Shown here: in pieces, positions 10,946 through 22,140 of the stretch
Layout: each line of letters starts with the position of its first letter
Position numbering within the stretch: the first letter of the stretch is position 1
Assembly (NCBI RefSeq): GCF_028769735.1
Contig: NW_026992294.1
Span: 1 to 64,000, forward strand
From: Zonotrichia leucophrys gambelii
Taxonomy: Eukaryota; Chordata; Aves; Passeriformes; Passerellidae
DNA: 64,000 nt
Direction of reading: 5' to 3'
Translations under genes and position numbers: made by a program
Notes under the pieces: generated by a model
Seen by the model: only the letters and a program-made list of their open reading frames with translations
Told to the model about the DNA's origin: nothing
Databases searched by the model: none

Positions 10946-11323
10946 TGTTGGGACCAGCGGGAGAAATGCGGCACGCAATATGAGTGGTCAGCAAATCTCA
11001 AATCTTTATTGATAGGCACACATCTTTATGTCGGTGTTAATTACGCTCATACATATTGCAGAGGTGAGCTCACTATTGGTTAGTTACTTGTCAGCCAACT
11101 ATGCCTACTTCTGCATTCTTGTGGATATTTTATTGAAACTTTTCTTCATATTTCTGCCAAAGATGCTCTCCCCTATCCTGCTGTTGCACCAAGGGCACAA
11201 TGTCCTTGCCTGTTATTGGACACTGACTACTGGCTTCTATGCTTGTCCCCTTCAAGCTTAACCAGCGGCATTATGTCAACGTGACCTTTCTCAGCTAAAC
11301 AACTGTTCACAAAGCTCTCCACA
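10946..11323 (-). repeat. 5' LTR of the provirus
   Basis: The 378-bp LTR is the partner of 3,472-3,849. Reverse AATAAA is at 11,005-11,010. It begins TGTTGGGACC and ends CTCTCCACA, followed at once by the TGCCTG target duplication at 11,324-11,329. It should hold the proviral promoter; I could not point to a clear TATA box. Confidence 0.95.
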
Positions 11324-11329
11324 TGCCTG
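11324..11329. repeat. Target-site duplication, right (TGCCTG)
   Basis: This is an exact copy of 3,466-3,471, so the two LTRs belong to one integration event with no later recombination. Confidence 0.95.
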
Positions 11330-11728
11330 CAGCTCAGCAAAGCCTTTGGCACTGCCTCCATCTCCCTGCCTCTCCTAGAGCACCTGCAGCTCGCAGCTGG
11401 GACAGGTGCCTCTCACTGGGAACGCCTGGCTGGTGGCCAGGCCAAGGAGGAGTGGGAATGGGGCCACAGCCAGCTGGGGCTGGGCACTGCTGGGTTCCCC
11501 AGGGCTCCGTGTTGGGGCTGGTCCTGTTAAACATCTGGCTGGGCTGGACAAGAAGGGGCAACTGTGAGGCTTGATGGGGTCAAATGAGGAGTGTGATCGC
11601 CACTGGGAAAACTGGGGGTTAACTGGGAGGTCTGCAAGGCAATGCCCTCAAGAGACCCCCTAAGCCCACCTGGGCCACCATGGGTTCATAACGCCCCAAT
11701 CTGCTTCTCCCAGTGGATTTCATGGACA
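11330..11728. other. No gene seen
   Basis: This is host flank of the provirus. It is GC-rich, with frames that show no domain. The last 100 bp is paralogous to the sequence just before 2,975. Confidence 0.4.
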
Positions 11729-11733
11729 GCTGT

Positions 11734-12416
11734 TGTTATGAACAAAAATTCAGTTAATATTTTTTTTGTGAGAAAAAGTTACAAAAAGGCAGCCAGATCT
11801 CTGTCCCTGCCAGGTTTCTGTGTGCTTTGTTATTGTAATCACGGGTCATTGTAGCTTATCTCCCCTTTTATATTAGTAAAAGCCCTGGCTGGGGTGGGGT
11901 GATGGCTCTTCCCCGAGGCTGTGCTCTCTTCCAGCATAGGGAAGACACCTGAGAGGGTGGGGGGGGTTATGCAAAGTGACTCCAAAACCAGCATGCTTTG
12001 GGACCTCAACTCCAAAATGCAATGAGAAAACCCTAAAAACAACGAGCCACCTAAGAGTTGAGAGACTAAAGTGATGTGCGGACATGAGGAGCCAAGTGCT
12101 GAGCCTGCAGAGATGCAGAGTCCCTCTCGCCCTGATCAAGGGAGTCGTCCCCAGCAATGAGAATGAAGGGGACCGCACTGAGAAAGTAAGATCTGACGGG
12201 GACATCACGCCCTAAAGGCTCCCACGAGGACCGGATCCCCCAGCTCTGCCCCTAGTGGACGGAGCTGCGCATATTCTCCTCCTCTGAGTCGCCCTGAGAG
12301 AGACGCGACGGGGACTGCAGCCCTGCCGAGCTGCCCAATCCTGAGCTGATCACTTTTAATAAAGGCATTATAAAGGAGAAGAAGTCTCCTGGCCCTGTTT
12401 ATTTCAGCTGTAATCC
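11734..12416 (+). mobile_element. Solo LTR with 5-bp target duplication GCTGT
   Basis: The 683-bp element starts TGTTATGAAC and ends TTATTTCA, and is flanked by GCTGT at 11,729-11,733 and 12,417-12,421. AATAAA in tttaataaaggc near 12,357 marks plus orientation. The paralogous sequence near 2,975 lacks the element, which confirms the boundaries. Confidence 0.9.
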
Positions 12417-12421
12417 TTGAC

Positions 12422-12960
12422 TGACCCCCACTGGGTACTGGGAGGCACAGGGAGGCACAGGGAGCTACTGGGACCATGTTGGGAGTCAACTGAAGACACA
12501 CTGGGAGCAAAGGGAAGATGCTGGAACCATGTTGGGGGTACTGGGACCACAGCTGGGGCAAGTGGGATCATACAAGATCTGAGGACAACTGGACTCATGC
12601 TGGGTTCATACTGGGAGTGTCTGGAACCACACTGGGGGGCAACTGGTATCATACTGGGAGTGACTGGGATCATAGTGGGATCATTCTACTAAGGACAGGA
12701 ATTGACATGGTCGCACATTGAGGGTGTGACAGGGATTATACTGGGAGTCATGATCATACTGGACTCACACTGGGAGTGACTGGGAAGCACTAGAATCATA
12801 TTGCAGGGGACTGGACTCATACTGGGATCATTCTGGGAGTAACTGGAACTATGCAGGTGACCGGGAGCAGCGGAAACCACACTGGGAGTGACTGGGATCA
12901 CACTGGAACGATTACAGAGCCTGTACTGGGACGATAACTGAGACTACCCTGGGAGCACCA
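12422..12960. repeat. Minisatellite (actgggatcatactgggag type)
   Basis: Degenerate units of about 10-25 bp built on actggga, tcatactggg and agtgactggg run to the edge of a CpG-rich zone. The array is paralogous to 2,950-3,265. Confidence 0.85.
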
Positions 12961-13266
12961 AGGTGGGGGTTCATGCAGATTTATGCTAATGAGCCCTCAG
13001 CAGGCGCGGCACCATTGAGTAGCGGAGTGCGGCGGCGCAGAGCGGTCGCGTGCCCTGATTGGCGCTTGGGGGGAAGTGGCGTCAGGAGCAGTGCAGCGGC
13101 GGCGGATGCCGGGGGTGACGCCACTGGCAGGGAGCGGGGCTTGGGGGTACCCGGGAGTGACGGGGGGCGGGGAGGGGGTCCCGGACACCTGAGTCCGCCC
13201 TGACTGCCCCTTCCCCGGTCGCCGGGTCCTTTCCAGCCCTGCTGGATGCCTGGACTCGGCCACACC
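12961..13266 (+). promoter_or_regulatory. CpG-rich promoter-like region of the CENP-A-like gene
   Basis: Directly upstream of the CENP-A-like ATG, CpG density rises sharply. It contains gattggcgc (inverted CCAAT box) and two octamer-like sequences, atgcagat and atgctaat, as often seen in histone promoters. No TATA box stands out. Confidence 0.55.
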
Positions 13267-13556
13267 ATGCCCCGTCCCAAACCCACCCCCGAGGGCGCGG
13301 GGGTTCCCCAGCGCCCGCCACGGGCATGCAGTGAGTGAGGGGCGGGGGACTCCCCTTATAGACACCCCTTATGGACCTCCTACATCGAGCGCCCTGTCAG
13401 GCTCCCCTCCAGAGCACTCCTCTGGGCCCCCCCCCCCCCATTGTTGTCCTCCGCCCCCAGCCTGTGCCCCAAATACCCCTATATGCTTCCATCACCTACA
13501 GTCACCCCACACTCCCTCTTCCCTATAGCCCCCTATTGCGGGTAAACCAGGACTCC

Positions 13557-13923
13557 TGAGCAACTAACCAATATGATCGAGCAGAAGCCGTTTATTTTTT
13601 ACATTACACACGCTTTTATAGATTCTACAAACTACTAAGATCACACTTCTTGACTGGTGTCGTTGCCTTATTCCGTCGTTCTCTGCCTCCATTTCTCAGT
13701 GTCTGTGATTGGTTACCGTTTAGGTCTTCTACAGTCCTCTGCTATCCAGTTCTTGCGATCTTGGTGTGCCCTTTCTCAGCTTCTTTGTTCTTATTTCAGC
13801 ACAGTTTATGTCTTAGTAACCTTGATGAATTCCACAGTGCCCTGAGAAAATTCTGATAAGAACAGTTACAAGCAGTATGGCTGGAGCACACTGAAGCCTA
13901 AGTTGTTCAGATACATTGCAACA
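13557..13923 (-). mobile_element. Solo LTR in CENP-A-like intron 1
   Basis: The element starts TGAGCAACTAACC and ends TTGCAACA. Reverse polyadenylation signal gtttatttt lies near the left end, giving minus orientation. The flanks GACTCC and GCCCCC are only partly alike, so the target duplication is uncertain. Confidence 0.65.
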
Positions 13924-15220
13924 GCCCCCTACACCCTGTTCCTCATAACCCCCCATACTCCCTGTCCCCTATAACTCCCCTGTATCAGCCATCACTGTAG
14001 CTCCCTATAGATCCCTCATATCCGCAATGTCGCCCCAGACCTTACAGATCCCTTATAACCCCCACAGTTTACCCCTGTCCCCCCGGCCCCTATAGCCCCC
14101 CATAGATGCCCTATAGGCCCCTGTGTTCTGACAGGCCCTATAGATCTCCTATGCCCCCCATGTTCCTTCAGAGCCCCCTGTCTGTGCCCCCTCAGGCTAA
14201 ATAGATCCCCTAAAGCCCCCACAGATCCCCATCCAATGCCTCCCCAGTCCACCGCCCAGGTCAGCAGGCATTGCAGGAGACCTGCATGTACCACAGCAGC
14301 ACTCGCCTGCTGCTGTGCCCTGGCCCCTTCGCCCGCCTGGTGAGAACTCCCCACATCCCAGAATGAACACTCCTGCATCCTAAAATCCCCAGACACCCCA
14401 AGTTCTGTCATGGAACCTCCCCAGCACCCCTGATGGACTCCCAAACTCCCCTGCAACCACACAGATCATCTCAGATACCCATAAAATCTACTTTGGGACC
14501 CCTAAACCTCTCCAGGATTCCCCCAGTTTCATCCCAGAACCTCCAACATTGTCTGGGATCTTCCAAACCACTCTGGATCCCCTTTCTGTTCCGTTTCCTG
14601 GAATCCCCAAATCCATCCCAGGACACCCCAGATCAACCCTCTCAGACCCTTCAACCTCCCCCAGAGCCTTCAAATCCACCCTGGGACCCTTCAGCTCCCC
14701 ATAGGACTCTCTCAAATACCCACTGGAACCCTTCAAACAATCCCTAGGACCCCTTAAAATCCGACCTGGAACCCTCCAACCTCCCCTTACACCCCATCCC
14801 AAAAACCATTGGGACCCTGCAACCCCCTACAGACCCGCCAAGTTACCCCCCAGAACCCCAGATCACCCCCTGGGACTCCTTAGGACCACCCATCCTTGTT
14901 ACATGGTAGGTCTGTCCTCCCCCAAGATCCTTGCATATCCCCCAAAGTCCTTCTGTGGTTCCAGACGTCCTTGTGTTCTGCCACCTTCAGAGGCTGCATG
15001 GATTGAGTGTTCCCTGTGCCCCTCCTGCCGTGCTAGCACTGTTCCCCTGTCCCATTGGGGTGTCCCCAGGTGAGTGTCCCCATGTTCCCATGGCCAAGGG
15101 TGTTCCCAAGATGTTCCCAGAGTGGTGCTTCCCCCCTGCCTCCCACCTGGCAGACCCCAGGGTGTCCCCATCATGGTGTTCCCACATCCCCACTCCCCAG
15201 TGTATCCCCAGGTGTGGTGG

Positions 15221-15605
15221 TGTTGTGAGGGTCCCCAGGACGAGGTGAGAGATGAGAATTTGACTCCAGGTTCTCAGATGGCTGATTTATCATTTTATGA
15301 TATTATATTAAAAGAAAATTATATACTAAAACTATATTAAACTATAGAGAAAGGATACAGACAGAAGGCTGGAAAAGAATTAATCATAAAAACCCGTGAC
15401 TGACCAGAGTCCCCATACAACTGGACTGGGATTGGTCATTAATTAAAAACAATTCACATTAAACCAATCAAAGATGCACCTGTTGGTAAGCAACCTCCAG
15501 ACCACATTCCAAGCAATCATATAATTATTGTTTACATTTCTTTTCTGAGGCTTCTCAGCTTCTCAGGAGAAAAATCCTGACAAAGGGATTTTTCAGAAAA
15601 TAACA
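15221..15605 (-). mobile_element. Solo LTR in CENP-A-like intron
   Basis: AT-rich 385-bp insert in a GC-rich minisatellite context, starting TGTTGTGAGG and ending AAATAACA. It contains CCAAT-like boxes (ccaatc, attggtc) and gatttatcatttta near its left end. It looks like an LTR family common in songbird genomes (impression from memory). The left boundary could be shifted by about 25 bp. Confidence 0.6.
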
Positions 15606-15649
15606 TGGTAATACCCAGGTGTTCCTGTCCCCAGTGTTCCTCTCCCTGG

Positions 15650-15882
15650 GGTGTCCCCAAAGTGCCACCAGGGTGACAATAAGGGTGTCCCCAGGTCCCT
15701 GGGATGTCCCCAGGGCAGTGTCTCCATGTCTCCAGGGTATCGCCATAGTGGTGGCCCCAGCCCGAGGTGTCCCCAAAATGCCACCAGGGTGACAATAAGG
15801 GTGTCCCCAGGTCCCTGGGATGTCCCCAGGGCAGTGTCTCCATGTCTCCAGGGTGTCGCCATAGAGGTGGCCCCAGCCCGGG
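15650..15882. repeat. 116-bp near-identical tandem duplication
   Basis: ccaccagggtgacaataagg occurs at 15,665 and 15,781 and the units continue in parallel with few differences. It belongs to a ggtgtcccca-type minisatellite. The long frame across it (15,651-16,196) is a product of the repeat, not a gene. Confidence 0.9.
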
Positions 15883-16972
15883 GTGTCCCCAATGCCCCTA
15901 TATCCCCTCCATGTTGTCCCGATGTCCCCGCACTCCCTGTGACCCCGCTGCCCCCATGTGCTCCCCTTGCTGTGCCCTCCCTGCTGCAGGTGTGGGGAGC
16001 ACTGCTGGCTCAGGGGGGTGGGAAGGGGGCTGAGGGGGATCTCATGGGTGCTGAGAAGGTTTCCATGGGGGTTGGAAGAGGGGGTTCTGTGGATGCTGCA
16101 GGAAGGGTGCTGGGGGTGTCTCTGGGGGCTGGGGAGGTCCAGGAAGCTCTCTTTGGGTACTTGGATGAGGCTGAGATGTTTGTTGGGTGTGTGTGATGGG
16201 AGCTGAGGGGGAGTCTTAGCAGGGTTCTATTGGCTGGGGAGGGTCTATGAGTTCTGGGACGGAGTTCCATGGATGTTGAGAGGGTCTCTGGGAGACCTCT
16301 GGGTGGTGCGGCAGGGTCTGTTATTCCCGGGGTCTGTCAGGGATTTGGGATGGGTCACTGGGTGTTGGTGCCTCCTCACACATTTACAGGCACAGGGTGT
16401 TTTGGTCCCTCCCAGTCGCCCATAGGTAGGTTTGGAGAAACCTTGCCTCCTGGGTGTGTGTTTTGGGGGGTCTGTGCCCCTGGGGGGAGCTGGAGGGGTT
16501 GGGGCATGCTGGGGAGCTTTGGGGACCCTCCCTCAGGTTTTGGTTCACAGGCAGCAGAGGCCTTCATGGTGCGGCTGTTGGAAGACGCATACCTGTGCTC
16601 ACTGCAGGCCCGCCGAGTCACACTGATCCCCAAGGATCTGCAGCTGGCCCAGTGCCTGCGGGGACCCGAGGGGGGGCATCTGAATGGGGACCCCCCAGAG
16701 CCCCTGCACAGACTCAACCACCCAGGCTCCTGTACCAAGATCCCCACCCTGGGGCTCACTTGACAATCTCACACCCCTAGTGTTACTGGGACCTCCTATG
16801 AGACCATCATGCTGAGAGCCTCACCAAGGGGTCCCCCAAGCTGGGGCCATATCCTGACATGTTCAATCTGATTTGGGATCCACCTCCCCAAGACCCCCCA
16901 TGTGGGCTTACCCCATAGACTCCCCCCTAGTGGACCCCCACCTCAGGATCCCCAACAACCCCTTCAGGGACC

Positions 16973-17460
16973 TGTTGTGGTGTGTTGCAATGTCCTGTTT
17001 TACCTTCTCCCTTCCCCCTCGCCCCTCGCTGAGTGTGCCGTGTCAATCAGGCTAACATACCAGCAAGGTGTCGTGTGATAGGTGTCCCTAGTCCCTTGAG
17101 ACCCTGCCCCTTCACCTGGTTGGTGGCTCACCTGTCCCCTCCCCTTCCCCTGCCCTGAGCTTAAAAGGTTAATGTGACCATGCGGCCTCTATTCTTTTGG
17201 AGGAATTGCCCCGGTGCAGACCTCTGCACCCATGGAATAAACATCTGGATATAACCCTCCAGCAGAATCCACTCCTTCCTTCTCTTCACCATCGCCAGAA
17301 GCTCTCCCCTGAGGTAAACGGAGTCCTGACAAGCCTGGACTTGCGCCTGTGCCCCGCTGCACTCTCAGCCAAGGTATCTCTGGGGTAAAACACCACAGTG
17401 CTGCCTTTGGCCCAGCAGCGAGGGTCAGAACTGGCCCAGGCACCATCTAACTGGTTATAT
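16973..17460 (+). mobile_element. Solo LTR in the 3' region of the CENP-A-like locus
   Basis: The element starts TGTTGTGGTG. TATA-like cttaaaagg is near 17,160 and AATAAA is at 17,236-17,241, both in plus orientation and properly spaced for U3-R-U5. The right end, near ctggttata, is approximate. Confidence 0.65.
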
Positions 17461-17672
17461 TGGGATTCTTATTCTAATGGGACCCAGTCCAGGGTGGAGG
17501 TCCCCTTCTTTAGTCCAGCACCCTCAGATTATTGAGGATTATTATTATTATATCCTCAGATATGAGGATACCCATGATCCCCCTGGAACCCCCATCACCA
17601 GCATGCCAGTCCCAGGGAAACCTACCCAGGACCGCCACCTTACTGGAGACACTCCCAGTTCTGCTGCACCCC

Positions 17673-17686
17673 AATAAATCAATAAA
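17673..17686 (+). terminator. Double polyadenylation signal
   Basis: AATAAA occurs at 17,673-17,678 and 17,681-17,686, followed by a GT-rich stretch (tgtttgtgaccctt). It may be the 3' end of the CENP-A-like transcript, whose 3' UTR would then contain the LTR at 16,973. Confidence 0.5.
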
Positions 17687-17689
17687 TGT

Positions 17690-18480
17690 TTGTGACCCTT
17701 AGGTGCTGTTGCTGGGGAGGATGGAGGGGATTTGGGAGTGAGGCACCCTAGGGGGGAACTCTGGAGGGGAGAAGAACCCACACAGAGGGGGAGGCTCTGA
17801 GAGTATTTTGGGTGAGGGCACCTGGGATGGGGGCCAGGAAGGTCTTGGGGCCTAAGGGGTTCTATGGATAGTGGTGGTGAGTGGGTCGTCTAGGGGGTGG
17901 CGCTTAAGGGATTCGCTCTCTGAGCGGAGGTCAGGGCTTTGGGGGCGGTGCTTAGAGGTGGTTTGAACGTGGGTGGGGCTGACTGGGGGGGGCAGGGCTT
18001 AGTACCCCCGTGAGGGTGGGGCTCTGGAGGTCTCCCGTCCATGAGTGGGGAGAAGCGCCTGGTGGGGGCGCTTCAACGGGGTCCTCCCTATGGGTCGGGG
18101 CTTTGGGGGGCACACCTGGAGGGGGCGGGGCTACGGGGGTTCTGGGCACTCCCAGTCTGCTGTTCCCGCTGCTGCCGCTCGGGGCACTGCTGAGCGGGAG
18201 GGGCGGGGCCCGCGGGGGCGCTGCACCGGCAGGGGGCGCTGCACCAGCAGCAGCCGTGCCCGCACCCGGGGGTGTGGGAGGGACCCCAGAACGGACCTCC
18301 CCCATCCCAAACCCTGCCCTGGGACCCTAAATCCCCTCAAACCTGCCCATCCCTCCCATCCTTGGGGTACCCTCTGAGCCCCCCAAACCTCAGGGACCCC
18401 AAATATCCTCTCTAAAATCCCAGCCCCCACCCACCTGGTTTGGGCTACCTCCAGTTCTGGGGTCCCATCAACCCTCTTTT
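17690..18480. other. GC-rich stretch without a supported gene
   Basis: ggggcgggg and gggcgct repeats dominate 17,880-18,300. CpG dinucleotides are frequent near 18,180-18,270, so a small CpG island is possible. Overlapping frames on both strands are compositional. Confidence 0.4.
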
Positions 18481-18499
18481 TTACCCAAACTGGCTGGTG

Positions 18500-19059
18500 C
18501 TGAGCTTGGTGGGGAATATTTTTGTTTCTGAACTTTCAAAGAAAGTTGACAAATTGTGGACAGGACAGAACATTGCTTTGACTAAAGCCCACTCTCTAAC
18601 AATCCTATAAGCAGCAACACATCTGATGATGAGGAAATCATATTACAATCCTGTGATAAATAGCTACTCACTTTTCATAGTTTAGGAAGGTTTATTAAAC
18701 CTTATCAAAAATACAACAGAAGACTAAATAAAGAAAAAAGGTTACGGCTCTGAGAGCAGAAGATTTTCCCTGCCATGTGCTCAGTCCTCTCACAATGGAG
18801 GTTTTCCCTTTTTTAAGCCTTTAACCCCTCCCAAAGTTCTGTCCATCAATCCCTTCTTTGCTGTCAAGTGGTGAAGATCTCTTCCTCAGGTCCTGATTTG
18901 AGGTCAGATGTCTCCATAGTGACAAGCCCTCCCAGATGTCCCAAATCCAGCTGTCCCTTGATAACCATGTGAGGGGGTACAACATAACTATAAATCTATA
19001 AAACTCTTCTTAATCTATATACATGATATTTTTCTATTAATTGTGAGACTCAATCATTG
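18500..19059 (-). mobile_element. Probable LTR-type element, boundaries unclear
   Basis: AT-rich DNA with aggtttattaaacc near 18,690 (reverse AATAAA context) and tttttaagcc near 18,812 (possible reverse TATA). It immediately precedes the next LTR. I could not define its ends. Confidence 0.35.
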
Positions 19060-19889
19060 TGTTATAAATGATCAAATTGATAGGCAAATTTATGAAAAAC
19101 TTAACAATGATTTATTGGGTCAATTACATAAAAGAATTTCAAGCAACCACCACAACCAAGACAGCGTCAGTCCTGGGCACAGGTGCTGGGTGAAACCAGG
19201 TTACACTGACAGAGTGACAGCGTGTCCCCAGGAGTTCACCCCGAGTGCTCTTAGCAGCCAGCTTATATACAGTTTATTCTGCCTGAGGCAGAGATGACGA
19301 CATATTTCTTTGTGTCTCTTTGTATGTAAAGTTGGATCCATACATGTGTAGAAACAGACAAAGACAAAGTCTGAAACCCAGATGAATGTCTGAGTACCCA
19401 GGCAGAAACTGCATTCACATGGAGTAGGTGATGCCAGCTCCTGAGTACCATAGATTTAATCATGTCCAGGGGCACGGTCTTGTGAGCTTCCTCAAGACAT
19501 TCCATTGATCATCGTCCAGGAAGGTCCAGATGATATCTTCTAAGTGCATGGTGCTAAAGGGAGCCCACTCTGATGGCCCAAGCCTGTCCCATTCATACGA
19601 CAGGTAACTGATCTGGCGTTGTCTCAATGCTGTCTGGGAACTGGTTACAATGTGCATAACTCTGTTCCTGGTCAGAGTGACTGCAGGCATGGCTCATGGC
19701 CCAGGACTGCCCCATTCATACAGTAACAGGTTTGATATTATCTTTAAAGCTGTGCGGGAACTGGTTATAATGTGAATAGAATGCTGTTCCCGGCCAGAGT
19801 GGTTACAAGCATAGGTTTGGTTTCTCCTAATATTTTATACATACACATATCTATTTCTACAGCATGAATTATCTCTACCATATATAACA
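19060..19889 (-). mobile_element. Solo LTR, copy B, with 4-bp duplication ATTG
   Basis: This 830-bp relative of 1,350-2,149 starts TGTTATAAAT, ends TATAACA and is flanked by ATTG on both sides (19,056-19,059 and 19,890-19,893). The U3 side holds a two-fold imperfect repeat of about 110 bp (gaactggttacaatgtg and gaactggttataatgtg). Confidence 0.8.
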
Positions 19890-19893
19890 ATTG

Positions 19894-22015
19894 CATTACT
19901 TATCTATCACAAACCCCAAATTAAAAATGAAACCTTCTATGATAGTCAGGGTCTGCACACTCTTACTAAAACAGTGTAGTACACAGCAACCAAGATAGCA
20001 AAGTTCCAGGAAAAGTATAGGAGAGTTATGTACTTATTGAAAACTGGGTATGTTTGGAGAGTGTCTCTGGCAGGGGGTGATTGAATCATTTGTCTGAGGC
20101 AGAAGCCCAGTATTTTTAATGGTGGGTAACCAGAAAAAACAACTCAGAGTGCCACCTACTGAGCAGGAGGTTGCATCCATTAGAGAGGAGTGATTTGCTT
20201 TGGATTGAGATCCCAACCATAGATCATGGGACAGAGGGTGTACAGAAGGCAGTGTTTTTGCAACTGATGAATGACAGATGTTCCAGGACAGCCCTCACCT
20301 ACATCACTGGTTATCCAAATATGTGGCTCCCATGGTCAGAGTTTTGCTGCACATGATAAAACACTGTGGCAGAATTTCAGGATCACTTGAAGCAAGTGTT
20401 AACCCCACAGAAAGAAAGACAAGGGAAAAGACCCTTAACGTGGGGAGAGAAATCTTCAGGGCTAATTAGCTATGGCAGAAGGATGGGTTTCATTTAACAA
20501 TTAGTAAACAGAACAACAATCAGGAGATTGGAATAGCAGCAAGGAAGCGGACTGCCCAAAAGGGAGTAGCAGATGGAATGAAGTGTGAGTGAAAGGCTTG
20601 CAGAAAGGAATTTCTTGAGAAGTGATAAATTATCCACTGCTGTTCTGGAGAATGTAGTGCCTGGAATGGAGTGCCTGGGGAAAAGGAAAGTTGCACTCCC
20701 TTGCCACAAGCAGGATAAAGATGTTGATGTAGGAGCTGGAACTCTTGAGAGACCTATAATTACTATGGCACCACAGGCTAATGTTAACTGGAGTCTTAGA
20801 AACAACTTTCACCATCTTCAGTGAGTTGGCGGCTGGCGGCTGCAATTATTTAAGGAGGCTCACCAAAAATAAGACTTATACAGAAAATGAGGTATCAAAG
20901 TCATCACTGGCTTCTGAGATGGAGACAGGAGAAAAACTGAGAATCTAAGTGGATAAACTTATGACTGAGAAAAACCATCTTAGGACTCTGCTTGCTTCAG
21001 CTGAGTGTAAGGAAAGATAATTATTTGAGAATTTGAACAGGGAAAATTATAGAAGAAAGAAACAAGACCTGAGAGAGGAAACTTGATTTATCCCTGTTAG
21101 TGAGAACTGAACAGTTGCAGAAACAGTTCCAGGAAACAAAGGAGAAAAGATGAAAACTGAAAGAAACAGCAAAGGTGATGCTTACACAAGCTACCAATTC
21201 ACCCTGTATTGTGCAAGAGTCCATTCAGGTGGCAAAAGCATTCCAGGCACAAGCCAAGTGAGACTGAAATGCAACAAGTGGAGCCCTATCAATACATACT
21301 AATGACCCACACATCCAGATTCCAGTTGGTTCTTCTCAATGATTAATTACATTTCTAATAGATACAGGAACACAGCATTCAATACTAATGAAGCAGGACA
21401 CCAAGAAGCTGGGTGTATGACCCAAATGCTAAGAGTTAAAATCACTTTAGTAAATGGAGCACATGTTATCTGCCAAGCTGCTAAGGTTAATTTATGGGTC
21501 CTGGATGAGAAGTGGATATTGGCTACTTGCTTTGCAATCAAAGATCACAATAACAGTATTTGGGGTTTTGATGTTCTGAATGATCAAATCTGTTGTCTGC
21601 CTGATGTCAGTGAGTCAATGTTAATGTTCGAACATGAGCCCAAACCCTAAAAGGAGTCCAGAGACTGTGCCGACTCCACATGGCACCTGCACTCCCTGAT
21701 CCAAAGACTGCTAGTGTGTCCCCGTGCTGGATTTTTGCTGCAGGGAGAAGTGGAATTTCTGAAGTTCTGGCCAATTTGGCCCCCTTAACAGTTGAAGGTA
21801 CCAATACTGCAAACCTAACAGCCACAATATAAGCACCCGTGTGCTTGGGCATTGATGGGGTGATGACAGATTAAAAGAAAAAAGGTACTATCACTCAGTC
21901 ACACTCCTATCTCTCCTGTCTGAGATAGTGGCCAGAGATCATTTTAACACACTCCAGTCTCATGGAACTTGCCAGTGTTTAGCCAATGTTTGCTGTTGGC
22001 ATTGCCCTTGTGTCA
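19894..22015 (+). pseudogene. Decayed ERV: gag-like and protease-like remains
   Basis: From about 19,900 to 21,300 the sequence is AT-balanced with short broken frames. A retropepsin-like segment lies at 21,345-21,620: one frame shows IDTGTQHSIL followed by LRVKITLVNGAHVICQAA and WGFDVLND, a plausible protease active site and flap. Several frames are needed to read it, so it is dead. The family differs from the provirus at 3.5-11.3 kb. Confidence 0.55.
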
Positions 22016-22140
22016 CAGATCACAGAATATTCTAAGTTGAAAGGGACTCACAAAGATCATCAAGTCCAGCTGTTAAGTGAATGGGCCATACACAGATTTT
22101 ACCAACAACAGTGGTGTTATGACCACCATGCTCAGACCAA
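22016..22140 (-). mobile_element. CR1-like fragment
   Basis: tcacagaatattctaagttg and aaagggactcacaaagatca match the way CR1 3' ends look on the opposite strand in birds (family knowledge). It splits the ERV remains. Confidence 0.5.

Larger units (their letters stand above)
3472..11323 (-). mobile_element. Complete class II endogenous retrovirus
   Basis: The provirus is 7,852 bp and reads on the minus strand. Order from its 5' end: LTR (10,946-11,323), tRNA-Trp primer site, gag, dUTPase plus protease, pol, env, weak purine tract, LTR (3,472-3,849). The LTRs differ at 14 of 378 positions (3.7 percent), so insertion is neither brand new nor ancient. gag, pro and pol carry stops, a frameshift and a lost catalytic residue, while env is open. 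A dUTPase in pro and two successive -1 frames resemble betaretroviruses. The Trp primer site and env resemble avian alpharetroviruses. This mixed character is known among avian class II ERVs, and I cannot place it in a named family. Confidence 0.95.
13267..16763 (+). pseudogene. CENPA: CENP-A-like centromeric histone H3 variant, fragmentary
   Basis: The pieces encode parts of CENP-A, the H3 variant that marks centromeric nucleosomes. Exon 1 (13,267-13,330) gives MPRPKPTPEGAG and ends at a GTGAGT donor in phase 1. Exon 2 (14,248-14,339) joins in the right phase and gives HRPGQQALQETCMYHSSTRLL...PFARL, the alpha-N/alpha-1 region, with a GTGAGA donor. A short possible exon 3 (15,990-16,013, VWGALLAQ) resembles the end of the helix-2 exon but has no good donor and lacks the CENP-A targeting loop. 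Exon 4 (16,551-16,763) gives AAEAFMVRLLEDAYL and RRVTLIPKDLQLAQCLRG, then an unusual tail of about 35 residues. Missing exon-3 sequence argues for a pseudogene. A fast-evolving functional copy with a mis-assembled exon is the alternative. Confidence 0.7.

Noticed and set aside
1350..19889. The two related LTRs at 1,350 and 19,060 as ends of one provirus
   Set aside because: They are 17.7 kb apart, clearly diverged, have different flanks (ATTG against GGGTA/GGGTG), and unrelated elements and genes lie between.
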